Assembly (NCBI RefSeq): GCF_000337815.1
Contig: NZ_AOLN01000006.1
Span: 186,001 to 250,000, forward strand
Direction of reading: 5' to 3'
Origin: Haloferax mucosum ATCC BAA-1512
Lineage (GTDB): Archaea; Halobacteriota; Halobacteria; Halobacteriales; Haloferacaceae
DNA: 64,000 bases
Shown: positions 36,733 through 45,396 of the stretch, one piece after another
How positions within the stretch are numbered: the stretch's first letter is position 1
How the letters are laid out: the number at the start of each line of letters is the position of its first letter
Notes under the pieces: generated by a model
Told to the model about the DNA's origin: nothing
Databases searched by the model: none
What the model saw: the letters and a program-made list of their open reading frames with translations, nothing else
Translations under genes and position numbers: made by a program

Positions 36733-36903
36733 ATGCTCATCGGACACAGGTGTACCATCTGCCACAATACCGTCGAGACGAACGCGCGCGTGCACTGTGA
36801 CGTGTGTGGGCGGTCGATTCACAACCAGTGCGCGGAATACGAGCGAACCTTCGAGTGCCCGGAGTGCGCCACCGACTTGGAAGTCGGTATCGTTGAGTTC
36901 TGA
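36733..36903 (+). CDS. 56-residue C4HC3 zinc-binding protein (PHD/RING-like cysteine pattern)
   Basis: Starts MLIGHRCTICHNTVE. Zinc-ligand pattern: C7-x2-C10, C22-x2-C25, x4-H30, x2-C33, x8-C42-x2-C45, that is C4-H-C3. The order is that of PHD or RINGv fingers, though the gap before the last pair is short. Such fingers bind peptides or proteins. An AT box TAATTT at about 36705-36710 sits 27 bases before the ATG, and the bases after the stop give way directly to the TnpB element. Too short for most gene callers. Confidence 0.72.
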   Translation: MLIGHRCTICHNTVETNARVHCDVCGRSIHNQCAEYERTFECPECATDLEVGIVEF

Positions 36904-36966
36904 CGGACAGCCGACGCGTCTACTCCGAGTTCACATTTTTGGTTTTATCAAAGGTCAAGGCGAATA

Positions 36967-36987
36967 CCCCGAGGCTTGACCTCGGGG
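36967..36987. repeat. Left-end hairpin of TnpB element
   Basis: CCCCGAGG-CTTGA-CCTCGGGG, a perfect 8-base stem with a 5-base loop, upstream of tnpB. Confidence 0.85.
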
Positions 36988-37043
36988 ATGAAGCCGTCAA
37001 TTCGTGATACAAGCCATTAAGTGAACACATCGCTAATCAATAG

Positions 37044-38282
37044 ACAGCGATCGAACACAGTCACCGCTACCGTACCTACCCGACAGGAAAGGCAGCGGAA
37101 GGACTGGAACATCAACTCGACGTTCATCGCCAACTCTACAACCACGTCCGCTGGGACTACACGAACAGCCCAGAGGACGACAAACCGAGCGAGTACGACC
37201 AGAACAACAAACTCCCTGAGTGGAAACGAAAATGGCCGTTGTTTGCAGATACGTACTCGAAAGCCGCACAAGCCACCGTTGCTCGCTTCCACCGCAACCT
37301 CTCAAACCTCAAAAAGAAGAAAGAGAAGGGGTACAAAGTCGGTCGGCTCAAACGGCAAGCACCCACCGACTACCGAAGTGTGACGTACAACCAGTCTGGT
37401 TTCGACCTCGATGAAAAGAGGGGCTGTGACAGGTTTGCTTACGTCCGCTTCAGCAAGATTGGTTGGGTGAAAATCCGGTACTCTCGTCCGATTCCTGACC
37501 GCGCCACCATCAAAGAGGCGACGTTCAAGAAAGAGACGACTGGCGAGTGGTTCGTCACGCTCAGTCTCGAAACCGAAGACGCTGACGTGCCTGAGAAACC
37601 CGACGTGGACTCGCTCAACGCGAGCAACAGCGTCGGTATTGACCTCGGTATCCTGAACTACATCCACACATCGGACGGCAAGACTGTGGACTGGCTCAAC
37701 CTCGAAGACGAGTACGAACGACTCCAACGTGAGCAACGCAAGTTGTCTCGGAAAGAGAAAGGGTCGAACAACTACGAGAAACAACGAGTCGAAGTGGCGA
37801 AGGTCAAGCGCAAGATTCGTCGGAAAGTGCTGGACTACCAGCACAAACTCTCAACGTGGCTCGTCAAAGAGTACGACGCTGTGTTCGTGGAAGACTTGAA
37901 CGTCCAGAGTATGCTTCAAGCGGATGGAAACGCCCGGAACAAACAGAATGTTGCGTGGCGACAATTCATCACCTTGCTCGAATACAAAGGCGACCTCTAC
38001 GGCACTCACGTCAAGCAAGTCGAAGCACGAGGAACGACGAAGGAGTGTGCGTCGTGTGGTGTGGAGACAGCGAAACCTATCTGGGTTCGGGAACACTCCT
38101 GTCCAGCGTGTGAGTTTGAGTGTGACCGTGATGCGAACGCTTCGTTGAACGTCTTGAAGAGAGGCTTTTCTGAACTAGGGCTGGGATGGCCCGAAGACAC
38201 GCCCGTGGAGACTGCGCTCCCTACGGATACCCATTCGGTGTCTGCAAAACGCGTCATCGAAGCAGGAAGCCTCGGGGCTTGA
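37044..38282 (+). CDS. tnpB: TnpB RNA-guided endonuclease, start codon not visible
   Basis: 412 residues of homology. The RuvC acidic residues are in GIDLGI, VEDLNVQSM and DRDANASLNV; the zinc ribbon is CASCG / CPACEFECD near the C-terminus. The N-terminal block HRYRTYPTGKAAEGLEHQLD is intact, but the frame is closed by TAG at 37041 and no ATG, GTG or TTG occurs until TTG 37239, which would remove 65 conserved residues. Either the start was lost by mutation or an unusual start is used. The stop TGA lies in the loop of the right-end hairpin. TnpB cuts DNA guided by an RNA from the element's right end. Confidence 0.85.
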   Translation, partial: TAIEHSHRYRTYPTGKAAEGLEHQLDVHRQLYNHVRWDYTNSPEDDKPSEYDQNNKLPEWKRKWPLFADTYSKAAQATVARFHRNLSNLKKKKEKGYKVGRLKRQAPTDYRSVTYNQSGFDLDEKRGCDRFAYVRFSKIGWVKIRYSRPIPDRATIKEATFKKETTGEWFVTLSLETEDADVPEKPDVDSLNASNSVGIDLGILNYIHTSDGKTVDWLNLEDEYERLQREQRKLSRKEKGSNNYEKQRVEVAKVKRKIRRKVLDYQHKLSTWLVKEYDAVFVEDLNVQSMLQADGNARNKQNVAWRQFITLLEYKGDLYGTHVKQVEARGTTKECASCGVETAKPIWVREHSCPACEFECDRDANASLNVLKRGFSELGLGWPEDTPVETALPTDTHSVSAKRVIEAGSLGA

Positions 38283-38291
38283 CCCCGAGGC
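38269..38291. repeat. Right-end hairpin of TnpB element
   Basis: GCCTCGGGG-CTTGA-CCCCGAGGC, a perfect 9-base stem with a 5-base loop that contains the tnpB stop codon TGA at 38280-38282. This is the position of the guide-RNA scaffold end in TnpB elements. Confidence 0.85.
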
Positions 38292-38386
38292 GATTCACCG
38301 GACAACGTCACACGAGAGCGTATTCTCTCGCCCGGGGCCGGCCACGAGTGCGTGGCTATAATTCGGTAGACGAGTGCAGTACAGAC

Positions 38387-38884
38387 ATGCCTTCCAGACG
38401 AACGGTTCTCGGTGCTGTCGGCGTCGGCCTCGCGTCCGGCGTCGCTGGGTGTCTCAGCGGTTCCCAGCGGGTTTCGGGCTACATCCAATATAAATCGATA
38501 GCTGGCGTTATCGAACGTTCCAACCGGCGACGCGAGGAGTCAATCATCTCGGTCGATGCCAGCTACGAACCGAGCGAAAGCCCGCCAGACGTGTCGCTCG
38601 ACGACGAGTGGGCCGATTACTTCCCGGCACCGCGGATGCCGGTCGTCCCCGAGTCGCTCGACGCCGACCTGCGAAACGAGTTCGATAGCGTTCGGTACGT
38701 CGTCGGTGTCACCAGTCCGGAGTGGGCCGACGAAGGTGAATCGGTCGGCAGTTTCAACGTCGCAACGAGCCGCGAGAACTTCAATCGCGTGCAGGTCCAC
38801 ACCGAAGTCACTGCCTCGTCGGACGGAACGTACCTCACTATCCACTCCGTCGATGGTCTGTGGGAGTTCGGTTCGGAAGACTAA
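38387..38884 (+). CDS. Tat-exported lipoprotein of unknown function
   Basis: 165 residues. The N-terminus MPSRRTVLGAVGVGLASGVA is a twin-arginine signal followed by the lipobox AGC, so the protein is exported folded by Tat and anchored by lipid at the cysteine. The mature part has no recognised domain; FNVATSRENFNRVQVHTEV suggests a beta fold. A TATAATT box about 30 bases upstream supports a near-leaderless start at 38387. Confidence 0.85.
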   Translation: MPSRRTVLGAVGVGLASGVAGCLSGSQRVSGYIQYKSIAGVIERSNRRREESIISVDASYEPSESPPDVSLDDEWADYFPAPRMPVVPESLDADLRNEFDSVRYVVGVTSPEWADEGESVGSFNVATSRENFNRVQVHTEVTASSDGTYLTIHSVDGLWEFGSED

Positions 38885-38952
38885 GCGGCGTCTCTATCGA
38901 GTCGAGACGAGACTCGGTTTTATCGCCGGACGCCGGCCGGCGGGCGCGACCT

Positions 38953-39546
38953 TCAGTTCGCGTCGAGAATCTCAGCTAACGCCGTCTCGACGGCGCCGAG
39001 GACGTCCTCGGGCGGCTGTGTCGCGTCGATGCGGACGAACCGCTCCGGCTCGGAGTCGATGAGACGTTCGTAGTTCGCGCGGACGTCCGCGAGGTAGGCG
39101 GCCTGTTCGAACTTGTTGGTCGCCCCGCTTCGTGCGGCCGCCGTCTCGGGGTCAACGTCGAGATAGATGGTCTTGTCCGGCGGGCGGGAGAACGCCGCGT
39201 GGATACCCATGATGTACTCCATCGGGCGCGCGAGGTCGCTATCGCGGAGCGAGGCGGCCTGATACGCGAATCGAGAGTCGGAGTATCGGTCCGAGATGAC
39301 GAGGTTGCCCTCGGCGAGCGCCGGGCGGACGACGCGCGAGAGGTGGTCGGCGTGGTCCGCAGTGAAAAGAAAGAGCGTCGCAAGCGGGTCGGCATCGTCG
39401 TCGCCGATTGCGCGGTTGACCGCCTCTCCATACCACGAATCAGACGTGGGTTCGCGGGTGAAGACTGCATCCGAATAGACGTCCTGGAGCGCCTCCCAGA
39501 CGGTCGTCTTACCGCTTCCGTCGAGACCCTCAAGCGTGACGAGCAT
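38953..39546 (-). CDS. tmk: Thymidylate kinase
   Basis: 197 residues. P-loop GLDGSGKTT at residues 7-15; the DR(Y) motif in [17 protein letters not shown] near 90; the lid region [19 protein letters not shown] contains the Arg typical of the family. It phosphorylates dTMP to dTDP. The start at 39546 gives [10 protein letters not shown], the usual N-terminus; the longer frame adds 20 basic residues. Confidence 0.96.
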   Translation of the reverse strand: MLVTLEGLDGSGKTTVWEALQDVYSDAVFTREPTSDSWYGEAVNRAIGDDDADPLATLFLFTADHADHLSRVVRPALAEGNLVISDRYSDSRFAYQAASLRDSDLARPMEYIMGIHAAFSRPPDKTIYLDVDPETAAARSGATNKFEQAAYLADVRANYERLIDSEPERFVRIDATQPPEDVLGAVETALAEILDAN

Positions 39547-39625
39547 ACTCCCATAGATTCGGTGCGACGGAAAAAGGGACCCGAACCGCCGCAACGATAA
39601 TGTCAATTCAATACTATTTGAGACC

Positions 39626-39871
39626 GTGCCCCCAGCTTACGAGGAACCAGATACGCTTCGGCCGACAGAGCGGTCATACAGTATCGTTCGGTTCGACGAG
39701 AGCGTCTCGCCGGACCACGAACTGTTCGCAACGAAGTTGGCGGAAACGGACGACCCGGACGAAGCGCCGAGCGAGTGGACGGAGCCGAACGAGGAAGTCG
39801 TCGTCTACGACGACGTGGGTCGTGTCGTCAAACGAACCGACGGTCCCGCCGCACCGTCTATCCTTCTCTGA
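39626..39871 (+). CDS. Small conserved haloarchaeal protein
   Basis: 81 residues from GTG 39626, acidic, without known domain: [20 protein letters not shown] then [17 protein letters not shown]. The steady negative charge and third-position bias are coding-like. An AATACTATTTG box about 15-20 bases upstream supports transcription here. It is divergent from tmk. Confidence 0.72.
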   Translation: MPPAYEEPDTLRPTERSYSIVRFDESVSPDHELFATKLAETDDPDEAPSEWTEPNEEVVVYDDVGRVVKRTDGPAAPSILL

Positions 39872-40177
39872 AATCGTCGCGTCCGGGCACCGACCGCGTC
39901 TCCGGTGAGTTGTACGTCTCCGTGTTGAGTTCCTGCCGTCTCTCAGTCGATTTCGTCTTCCGTCGGCACAACGGCTTCCGCGCCAACCATCCAAGGGGTG
40001 TCCCGCGAGACATTTGTCGTGTGCGCGCACTCAGTTCGGCGCTCGTGGCTCGTTGTCCCCGCGGGTTCCGTTCCCGAGGGCTAAAAACAGTGACAGTCGT
40101 TGCCACCGAATATTTTTCCGGTGAAATTGACCTTAATGCCCCGTTAGCTTTACCCTGATTCCGCCGAATATTACGCT
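39872..40177. other. Intergenic region before the NDUFA9-like gene
   Basis: 305 bases without a convincing gene. AT-rich segments near 40110-40140 (ATATTTTTCCGG, TTGACCTTAATG) and 40165-40175 (GAATATTACG) are the likely promoter area for the gene at 40178. Confidence 0.5.
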
Positions 40178-41083
40178 ATGAACGTCCTTGTTGTCGGTGG
40201 AAGCGGATTCGTCGGAAGCCACCTCTGCCGCGAACTACACTCCCAGGGGCACGACGTGACCGCGATGTCACGGAATCCGGACGACGCGACCCTTCCGGAT
40301 GGCGTCGAGACGGCAACCGGCGACGTAACGGACTACGATTCGATGGTGGACGAGTTCGAGGGGAAAGACGCCGTCATCAACCTCGTCGCGCTCACGCCGC
40401 TGTACAAACCCGAAGGCGGCTATCGGATGCACGACATCGTCAATTGGCAAGGGACCGAAAACGTCGTGAAAGCCGCCGAAACCCACGACGTGCCGCGATA
40501 CGTGCAGATGAGCGCGCTCGGGGCGGACCCGGACGCCGACACGGCGTACATTCGTTCGAAGGGGAAAGCCGAGAACGCGGTGAAATCGTCGAGCCTCGAC
40601 TGGGTTATCTTCCGTCCGTCGATAATCTTCGGCGACGGCGCGGAGTTTCTCACGTTCACGAAGCGACTCAAGCGCATGTTCGCGCCCGGACTCCCGTTGT
40701 ATCCGCTCCCCGGAAACGGGAAGACGCGGTTCCAACCGATCTGGATAGACGACCTCGCGCCCATGTTCGTCAACGCAATCGAAGACGACGCCCACGTCGG
40801 CGAAACCTACGAAATCGGCGGTCCGGAGGTGCTCACGCTCCGCGAGGTGACCGAGATGGTGTACGATTCAGAGGGAAAATCGATTACCATCGTTCCGCTC
40901 CCGATGGCGCTCGCTCGACTCGGACTCACAACGCTCGGGTTCGTCCCCGGATTCCCGATGGGTGCCGACCAGTATCGGTCGCTCAAAATCGACAACACGG
41001 TTCCGGATAACGACGCGGACGACTTCGATGTCGATCCGTCGTCGATGCGAACACTCGGCGATTATCTCTCCGAACTGAATTAA
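40178..41083 (+). CDS. NAD(P)-binding protein, complex I NDUFA9-subunit family
   Basis: 301 residues of the atypical short-chain dehydrogenase/epimerase fold. Rossmann motif VVGGSGFVGSHLCREL; the catalytic Tyr-x3-Lys in AYIRSKGKAE near residues 123-132; FRPSIIFGDGAEF. Homologues include complex I subunit NDUFA9 and archaeal relatives with no proven role. There is no membrane segment. The protein stands alone upstream of cetZ1. Confidence 0.92.
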   Translation: MNVLVVGGSGFVGSHLCRELHSQGHDVTAMSRNPDDATLPDGVETATGDVTDYDSMVDEFEGKDAVINLVALTPLYKPEGGYRMHDIVNWQGTENVVKAAETHDVPRYVQMSALGADPDADTAYIRSKGKAENAVKSSSLDWVIFRPSIIFGDGAEFLTFTKRLKRMFAPGLPLYPLPGNGKTRFQPIWIDDLAPMFVNAIEDDAHVGETYEIGGPEVLTLREVTEMVYDSEGKSITIVPLPMALARLGLTTLGFVPGFPMGADQYRSLKIDNTVPDNDADDFDVDPSSMRTLGDYLSELN

Positions 41084-41295
41084 CAACGAAACAACCTATT
41101 TCGACGATTAATCAGTTCTAAACGACAACAGATTCGACCGTATCCGTGGCTCTCCCCGTGATAATGAGTGGTTAACGCCTCCATCGAGTCACTCAGTTTT
41201 TCCTGATAATCTGATAGAGCGCATACACTTGCCCATCACAACGCTTATGTCCGCGTTCGTACTGCAATTCACGCAATGGCGAGGGGACCGAACCT

Positions 41296-42486
41296 ATGAA
41301 GCTCGCAATGATCGGATTCGGGCAAGCCGGGGGAAAAGTAGTCGACAAATTTGTCGAGTACGACCGCGAACGCAACGCCGGAATCGTCCGCGCGGCGGTC
41401 GCGGTGAACTCGGCGAAAGCCGACTTGCTCGGATTAAAGAACATCCCGAAGGACCAGCGCGTCCTCATCGGCCAGTCCCGCGTGAAGGGACACGGCGTCG
41501 GTGCGGACAACGAACTCGGTGCCGAAATCGCCGAGGAGGATATCGACGAGGTACAGGGTGCTATCGACAGCATCCCCGTCCACGAAGTGGACGCCTTCCT
41601 CGTCGTCTCCGGTCTCGGTGGCGGTACCGGGTCCGGTGGCGCGCCGGTTCTCGCAAAGCATCTCAAGCGCATCTACACTGAGCCTGTGTACGGTCTCGGC
41701 ATCCTGCCGGGGTCCGACGAGGGTGGTATCTACACGCTCAACGCCGCGCGCTCCTTCCAGACGTTTGTCCGCGAGGTTGACAACCTCCTCGTGTTCGACA
41801 ACGACGCCTGGCGGAAGACCGGCGAGTCGGTACAGGGTGGTTACGATGAGATTAACGAAGAGATTGTCAACCGCTTCGGCGTGCTCTTCGGCGCTGGCGA
41901 AGTCCAAGACGGACAGGAAGTCGCAGAGTCCGTCGTAGACTCGTCGGAAATTATCAACACGCTCGCAGGCGGCGGCGTTTCGACCGTCGGCTACGCGTCC
42001 GAAGACGTCGAGCCACGGAAGAATAAGAAGAGCGGCGGCCTCCTGTCGCGGCTCACCGGGGGCGACGAACCCGACGACAATCTCGACACCGCGCACACGA
42101 CGAACCGAATCACCAGCCTCGTGCGCAAGGCCGCACTCGGTCGTCTCACGCTTCCGTGTGAGATCGAAGGTGCGGAGCGCGCGCTACTCGTGCTTGCTGG
42201 TCCGCCGGAGCATCTGAACCGGAAAGGCATAGAGCGCGGGCGGAAATGGATCGAGGAGCAGACCGGTTCCATGGAAGTTCGCGGCGGCGACTACCCGATT
42301 CCGGGCGCAGGGAAGGTGGCTGGTGTCATCCTTCTTTCGGGCGTGACGAACGTCCCGCGCATCAAAGAGCTACAGCAGGTTGCCATCGAAGCCCAGGACA
42401 ACATCGAAGAGATCAAACAGGAGAGCGATTCCAATCTGGAGAACCTCGTAAACGATGACGAAGACGAACTGGAGTCGCTTTTCTAA
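41296..42486 (+). CDS. cetZ1: Tubulin-superfamily cell-shape GTPase CetZ1
   Basis: 396 residues. N-terminal GTPase fold: the first loop FGQAGGKVVDKF and the tubulin/FtsZ signature SGLGGGTGSGGAP near residues 108-120. The C-terminal domain is of CetZ type and ends with an acidic tail (LVNDDEDELESLF). In H. volcanii CetZ1 is needed for rod development and motility, controlling cell shape rather than division. SD-like GAGGGGA sits about 8-14 bases before the ATG at 41296. The 3' end overlaps the next gene by 32 bases. Confidence 0.96.
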   Translation: MKLAMIGFGQAGGKVVDKFVEYDRERNAGIVRAAVAVNSAKADLLGLKNIPKDQRVLIGQSRVKGHGVGADNELGAEIAEEDIDEVQGAIDSIPVHEVDAFLVVSGLGGGTGSGGAPVLAKHLKRIYTEPVYGLGILPGSDEGGIYTLNAARSFQTFVREVDNLLVFDNDAWRKTGESVQGGYDEINEEIVNRFGVLFGAGEVQDGQEVAESVVDSSEIINTLAGGGVSTVGYASEDVEPRKNKKSGGLLSRLTGGDEPDDNLDTAHTTNRITSLVRKAALGRLTLPCEIEGAERALLVLAGPPEHLNRKGIERGRKWIEEQTGSMEVRGGDYPIPGAGKVAGVILLSGVTNVPRIKELQQVAIEAQDNIEEIKQESDSNLENLVNDDEDELESLF

Positions 42487-43249
42487 GCTGGCGCTCGCGC
42501 TCGTCGTGCTCCTGTCGGTCGTTGCGGTTCCGACAGGTGCCGTGAGCGTTGCGTCTAACGACGTTCCGGACGAGACGGCGGTCGGTGAGAAAGTGACCGC
42601 GTCGGTCACGCTCAACGAACTGTACAAAGACCCGCAACTCGAATCGTGGACGCTCGCAGGGGAGACCGCACTCGAAGACGTGACGTGGACCGTCACGTAC
42701 TACGACCAGACGGGCGCGAAGGTTGACCAGCAGTCCTTCGACGGGCAGAACTTCAGCGGCGCGCAAGTCGCCGCTGGTGACGGGACGAGCGAAGTCGAAG
42801 TCGCGGTGACGGGAACGACGCCCGAGGTCGAGGAGTTCTCCTACGACCCAGAACAGTCGTTCACGGTTATCTCGCTCGACCAGACCCGTGACGGAGGCTC
42901 CAGTAACGACATCGACACGTGGACCGCACACCACTACACGCAGGACAGCGCCGCCGCACGCGACAAACTCGACAGTGCGCAGGCGGCGATTGCCAACGCC
43001 GGTAGTGCGAACACCCAAGACGCACAGAACCAGTTCGACAACGCAGTCGAAGCGTTCGAAGGCGGCGAGTTCGGCCTCGCGTCGAACCTCGCTGAGGACG
43101 CAGAGACGAAAGCGAACAAAGCACAGCAGTCGAGTCAGACGACGCAACTGCTGATGTACGCCGCTGGCGGTCTCGTGGTCGTCGCGCTCATCGCCGGTGG
43201 GTTCCTCTACTGGCGGTCACAGCAGACCACGTACGATAAGCTGGGCTGA
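42455..43249 (+). CDS. Exported, C-terminally anchored protein overlapping cetZ1
   Basis: 264 residues. Signal peptide of Sec type (FSKLALALVVLLSVVAVPTGA), an extracellular beta-rich domain with TWTVTYYDQTGAKVDQQSF, a helical region with Ala/Asn/Gln-rich heptads (KLDSAQAAIANAGSA and EDAETKANKAQQSS), and a C-terminal membrane helix (LLMYAAGGLVVVALIAGGFL). The start lies 32 bases inside cetZ1, so translation is likely coupled. It may link CetZ1-dependent shape to the cell surface, or may simply be a neighbour. It precedes cofC by 6 bases. Confidence 0.9.
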   Translation: MTKTNWSRFSKLALALVVLLSVVAVPTGAVSVASNDVPDETAVGEKVTASVTLNELYKDPQLESWTLAGETALEDVTWTVTYYDQTGAKVDQQSFDGQNFSGAQVAAGDGTSEVEVAVTGTTPEVEEFSYDPEQSFTVISLDQTRDGGSSNDIDTWTAHHYTQDSAAARDKLDSAQAAIANAGSANTQDAQNQFDNAVEAFEGGEFGLASNLAEDAETKANKAQQSSQTTQLLMYAAGGLVVVALIAGGFLYWRSQQTTYDKLG

Positions 43250-43255
43250 TTCTTC

Positions 43256-43870
43256 GTGCGCGTCGTCGTCCCGTTCGGGGGCCGGTCCCCGAAGACGCGA
43301 CTCGCGTCATTTTTCGATGCCGACGAGCGACGAGACTTCGCCATTTCGATGCTCCGAGACGTTCTCGACGCCATCGTTGACGCCGGCGGCGACCCAACCG
43401 TCGTCGCCGACGCGCCCGTCGAAGTCGAGGCTCCCGTCACAGTTGACGACCGACCGCTCTCGGCTGTCGTCGAAGACGAACTCGGAAGCGACGACCCGGT
43501 AGCCGTCGTCATGGCCGACCTCGCGCTCGCAACGCCCGCGGCACTCACCCGACTGTTCGAAACCGACGGCGACGTCGTCGCCGTGCCCGGTCTCGGTGGC
43601 GGGACGAACGCGCTCGTCGTCCGCCAGCCCGAGTTCTCGGTCGATTACCACGGCGCGTCGATTCTCGACCACCGGCGAATCGCCCGCGACGCCGGGCTCT
43701 CGTTCGTCGAACTCGATTCGATGCGACTCGCTATCGACGTGGACGAACCGACAGACATCGTCGAAGTTTTGTTACACGGAGCGGGGCGCTCTCGGGCGTG
43801 GTTATCGGACGCTGGTGTGACACTCGAATGTGGCTCGGGTCGAGTCGAGGCAGTCCGACGCCGCCGATAG
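43256..43870 (+). CDS. cofC: 2-phospho-L-lactate guanylyltransferase
   Basis: 204 residues from a GTG start. NTP-transferase fold with VVVPFGGRSPKTRLASFF at the N-terminus, VVMADLALATPAAL near residue 84, and VAVPGLGGGTNALVV. CofC activates 2-phospholactate with GTP for coenzyme F420 synthesis. The start lies 6 bases after the stop of the exported protein, so cetZ1, this membrane-anchored gene and cofC may form one transcription unit. Confidence 0.92.
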   Translation: MRVVVPFGGRSPKTRLASFFDADERRDFAISMLRDVLDAIVDAGGDPTVVADAPVEVEAPVTVDDRPLSAVVEDELGSDDPVAVVMADLALATPAALTRLFETDGDVVAVPGLGGGTNALVVRQPEFSVDYHGASILDHRRIARDAGLSFVELDSMRLAIDVDEPTDIVEVLLHGAGRSRAWLSDAGVTLECGSGRVEAVRRRR

Positions 43871-43955
43871 GACCATAACGCTCCGAGATAAACATTGACT
43901 GGCGCGGTCGGCCGTCTGCCCGGCGGGAACTGAGGCAACGTTCGCCGCGCGCCCT

Positions 43956-43975
43956 CGCGTCACGAAGATGACGCG
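43956..43975. terminator. Hairpin between cofC and cofG
   Basis: CGCGTCA-CGAAGA-TGACGCG is a perfect 7-base stem with a 6-base loop, 85 bases after cofC. There is no T-run, so it may not terminate by itself; a second stem GCGAG/CTCGC follows near 44015. Confidence 0.35.
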
Positions 43976-44161
43976 GGAACGAAGTGGAGTCCGACCGTCA
44001 CGGCGACGCGAGTGACGCTCGCATGCGGTTACGAGACGTGACGGAGTTTCGGACGGACCGGGAAGTGTCTGGCACCAATGTCCCGGTCCCCTTCTCGACT
44101 TCTGTCTCTCGAACCGTCCGCGAGTGACACGCTTTTAGTGATTCGTCGCACACCGAGAGGT

Positions 44162-45340
44162 ATGTTCCCGGGTGCCGACGCGTACGGAGTCGAGATTCCC
44201 ATCGACGCCGCCGAAGTCGAGCGATTGCTCTCTGTCACCCCGGACGACGTCGAACCTCCCACCTCGCTGTCGTTCTCGCGGAACGTGTTTCTCCCCTTGA
44301 CGACCGCGTGCCGGTACACCTGCACCTACTGCACGTACTACGACGTGCCCGGCGAGGCGACGCTCATGTCCCTCGACGACGTGCGAGAGGTAGTCCGAAT
44401 GGGTGCCGACGCGGGCTGTACGGAGGCGCTGTTTACCTTCGGCGACGAACCCGACGCGCGCTACACGGAGATTCACCGCCAACTCGACGCGTGGGGTTAC
44501 GACGACATCCTCGACTACCTCGCCGCCGCGTGCGAGGTCGCGCTCGACGAAGGGCTCCTCCCGCATTCGAACCCCGGCGACCTGACGCGCGAGGCGTTCA
44601 CCGACCTCGCGCCGCTCAACGCCAGTATGGGCGTGATGCTGGAGACGACCGCCGACGTGACCGCTCACGCAGGTACCCGCCGGAAGACACCGGGACAGCG
44701 ACTCAACACCATTCGCGCCGCCGGCGAAGAAGGCGTGCCGTTCACGACGGGCATCCTCGTCGGTATCGGCGAGTCGTGGCGCGACAGGGCGGAAAGCCTG
44801 CTCGCCATCCGCGCGCTCCACGAACGCTACGGTCACATACAGGAAGTCATCATCCAGAACGTCGTGCCGAACGAGCGGTCGAGCTTCGAGCGCCCGTCGC
44901 TCGAAACGATGCGCCGAGTGGTGTCGATGGCGCGGGTCGCGCTCCCGGAGGCCGTGTCGGTGCAGGTCCCGCCGAACCTCTCTGCGGCCGCCGAGTTGGT
45001 CGATTGCGGCGTAGACGACCTCGGCGGCGTCTCACCGGTCACCGATGATTATGTGAACCCCGATTACGCGTGGCCCGCGTTACAGGAACTCGCCGACATC
45101 GCCGACGAGGCGGGCGTCCCGCTCCGCGAGCGACTGCCGGTGTACGACCGCTTCCTGCCAGCGACCGCTCTGTCGCCGGATGCGACCGCCCGCTCGAACG
45201 ACGAGTATTCTGCGGCCGAAACGGTCGATTCCGACTGGCTCGGAGCGCCAATCGTCGAGCGTCTCAGCGCCGACGACGTACACGCCAAACGGTTCCGAAA
45301 CGTCGTCCGCGGGAACGGGCCGCTTTCGGTTCCGAAGTGA
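44162..45340 (+). CDS. cofG: FO synthase subunit CofG (radical SAM)
   Basis: 392 residues. Radical SAM CxxxCxxC in ACRYTCTYCTYY near residues 50-57, and the SAM-binding region EALFTFGDEPD. CofG and CofH together make 7,8-didemethyl-8-hydroxy-5-deazariboflavin (FO), the chromophore of F420, from tyrosine and a flavin-pathway intermediate. A TTTTAGTG box is 27 bases upstream, so the mRNA is likely leaderless from 44162; the upstream frame is not used. Confidence 0.95.
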   Translation: MFPGADAYGVEIPIDAAEVERLLSVTPDDVEPPTSLSFSRNVFLPLTTACRYTCTYCTYYDVPGEATLMSLDDVREVVRMGADAGCTEALFTFGDEPDARYTEIHRQLDAWGYDDILDYLAAACEVALDEGLLPHSNPGDLTREAFTDLAPLNASMGVMLETTADVTAHAGTRRKTPGQRLNTIRAAGEEGVPFTTGILVGIGESWRDRAESLLAIRALHERYGHIQEVIIQNVVPNERSSFERPSLETMRRVVSMARVALPEAVSVQVPPNLSAAAELVDCGVDDLGGVSPVTDDYVNPDYAWPALQELADIADEAGVPLRERLPVYDRFLPATALSPDATARSNDEYSAAETVDSDWLGAPIVERLSADDVHAKRFRNVVRGNGPLSVPK

Positions 45341-45396
45341 GCGTCGAAGGCTCTCTGACGCGGTCGAGAACGCAGAGGGCAGACGGGAGGGCGTGG

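Larger units (their letters stand above)
36949..38297 (+). mobile_element. IS200/IS605-family TnpB-only element (IS1341 type)
   Basis: A transposon-like unit with tnpB and no tnpA, bounded by terminal hairpins at 36967-36987 and 38269-38291. The hairpins share the loop CTTGA, and their stems are inverse of each other (CCCCGAGG... on the left, GCCTCGGGG... on the right). TTTTATC just before the left end may be the target-adjacent motif. Ends are estimated, within about 20 bases. Elements like this depend on TnpA elsewhere and express a guide RNA from the 3' end. Confidence 0.8.
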
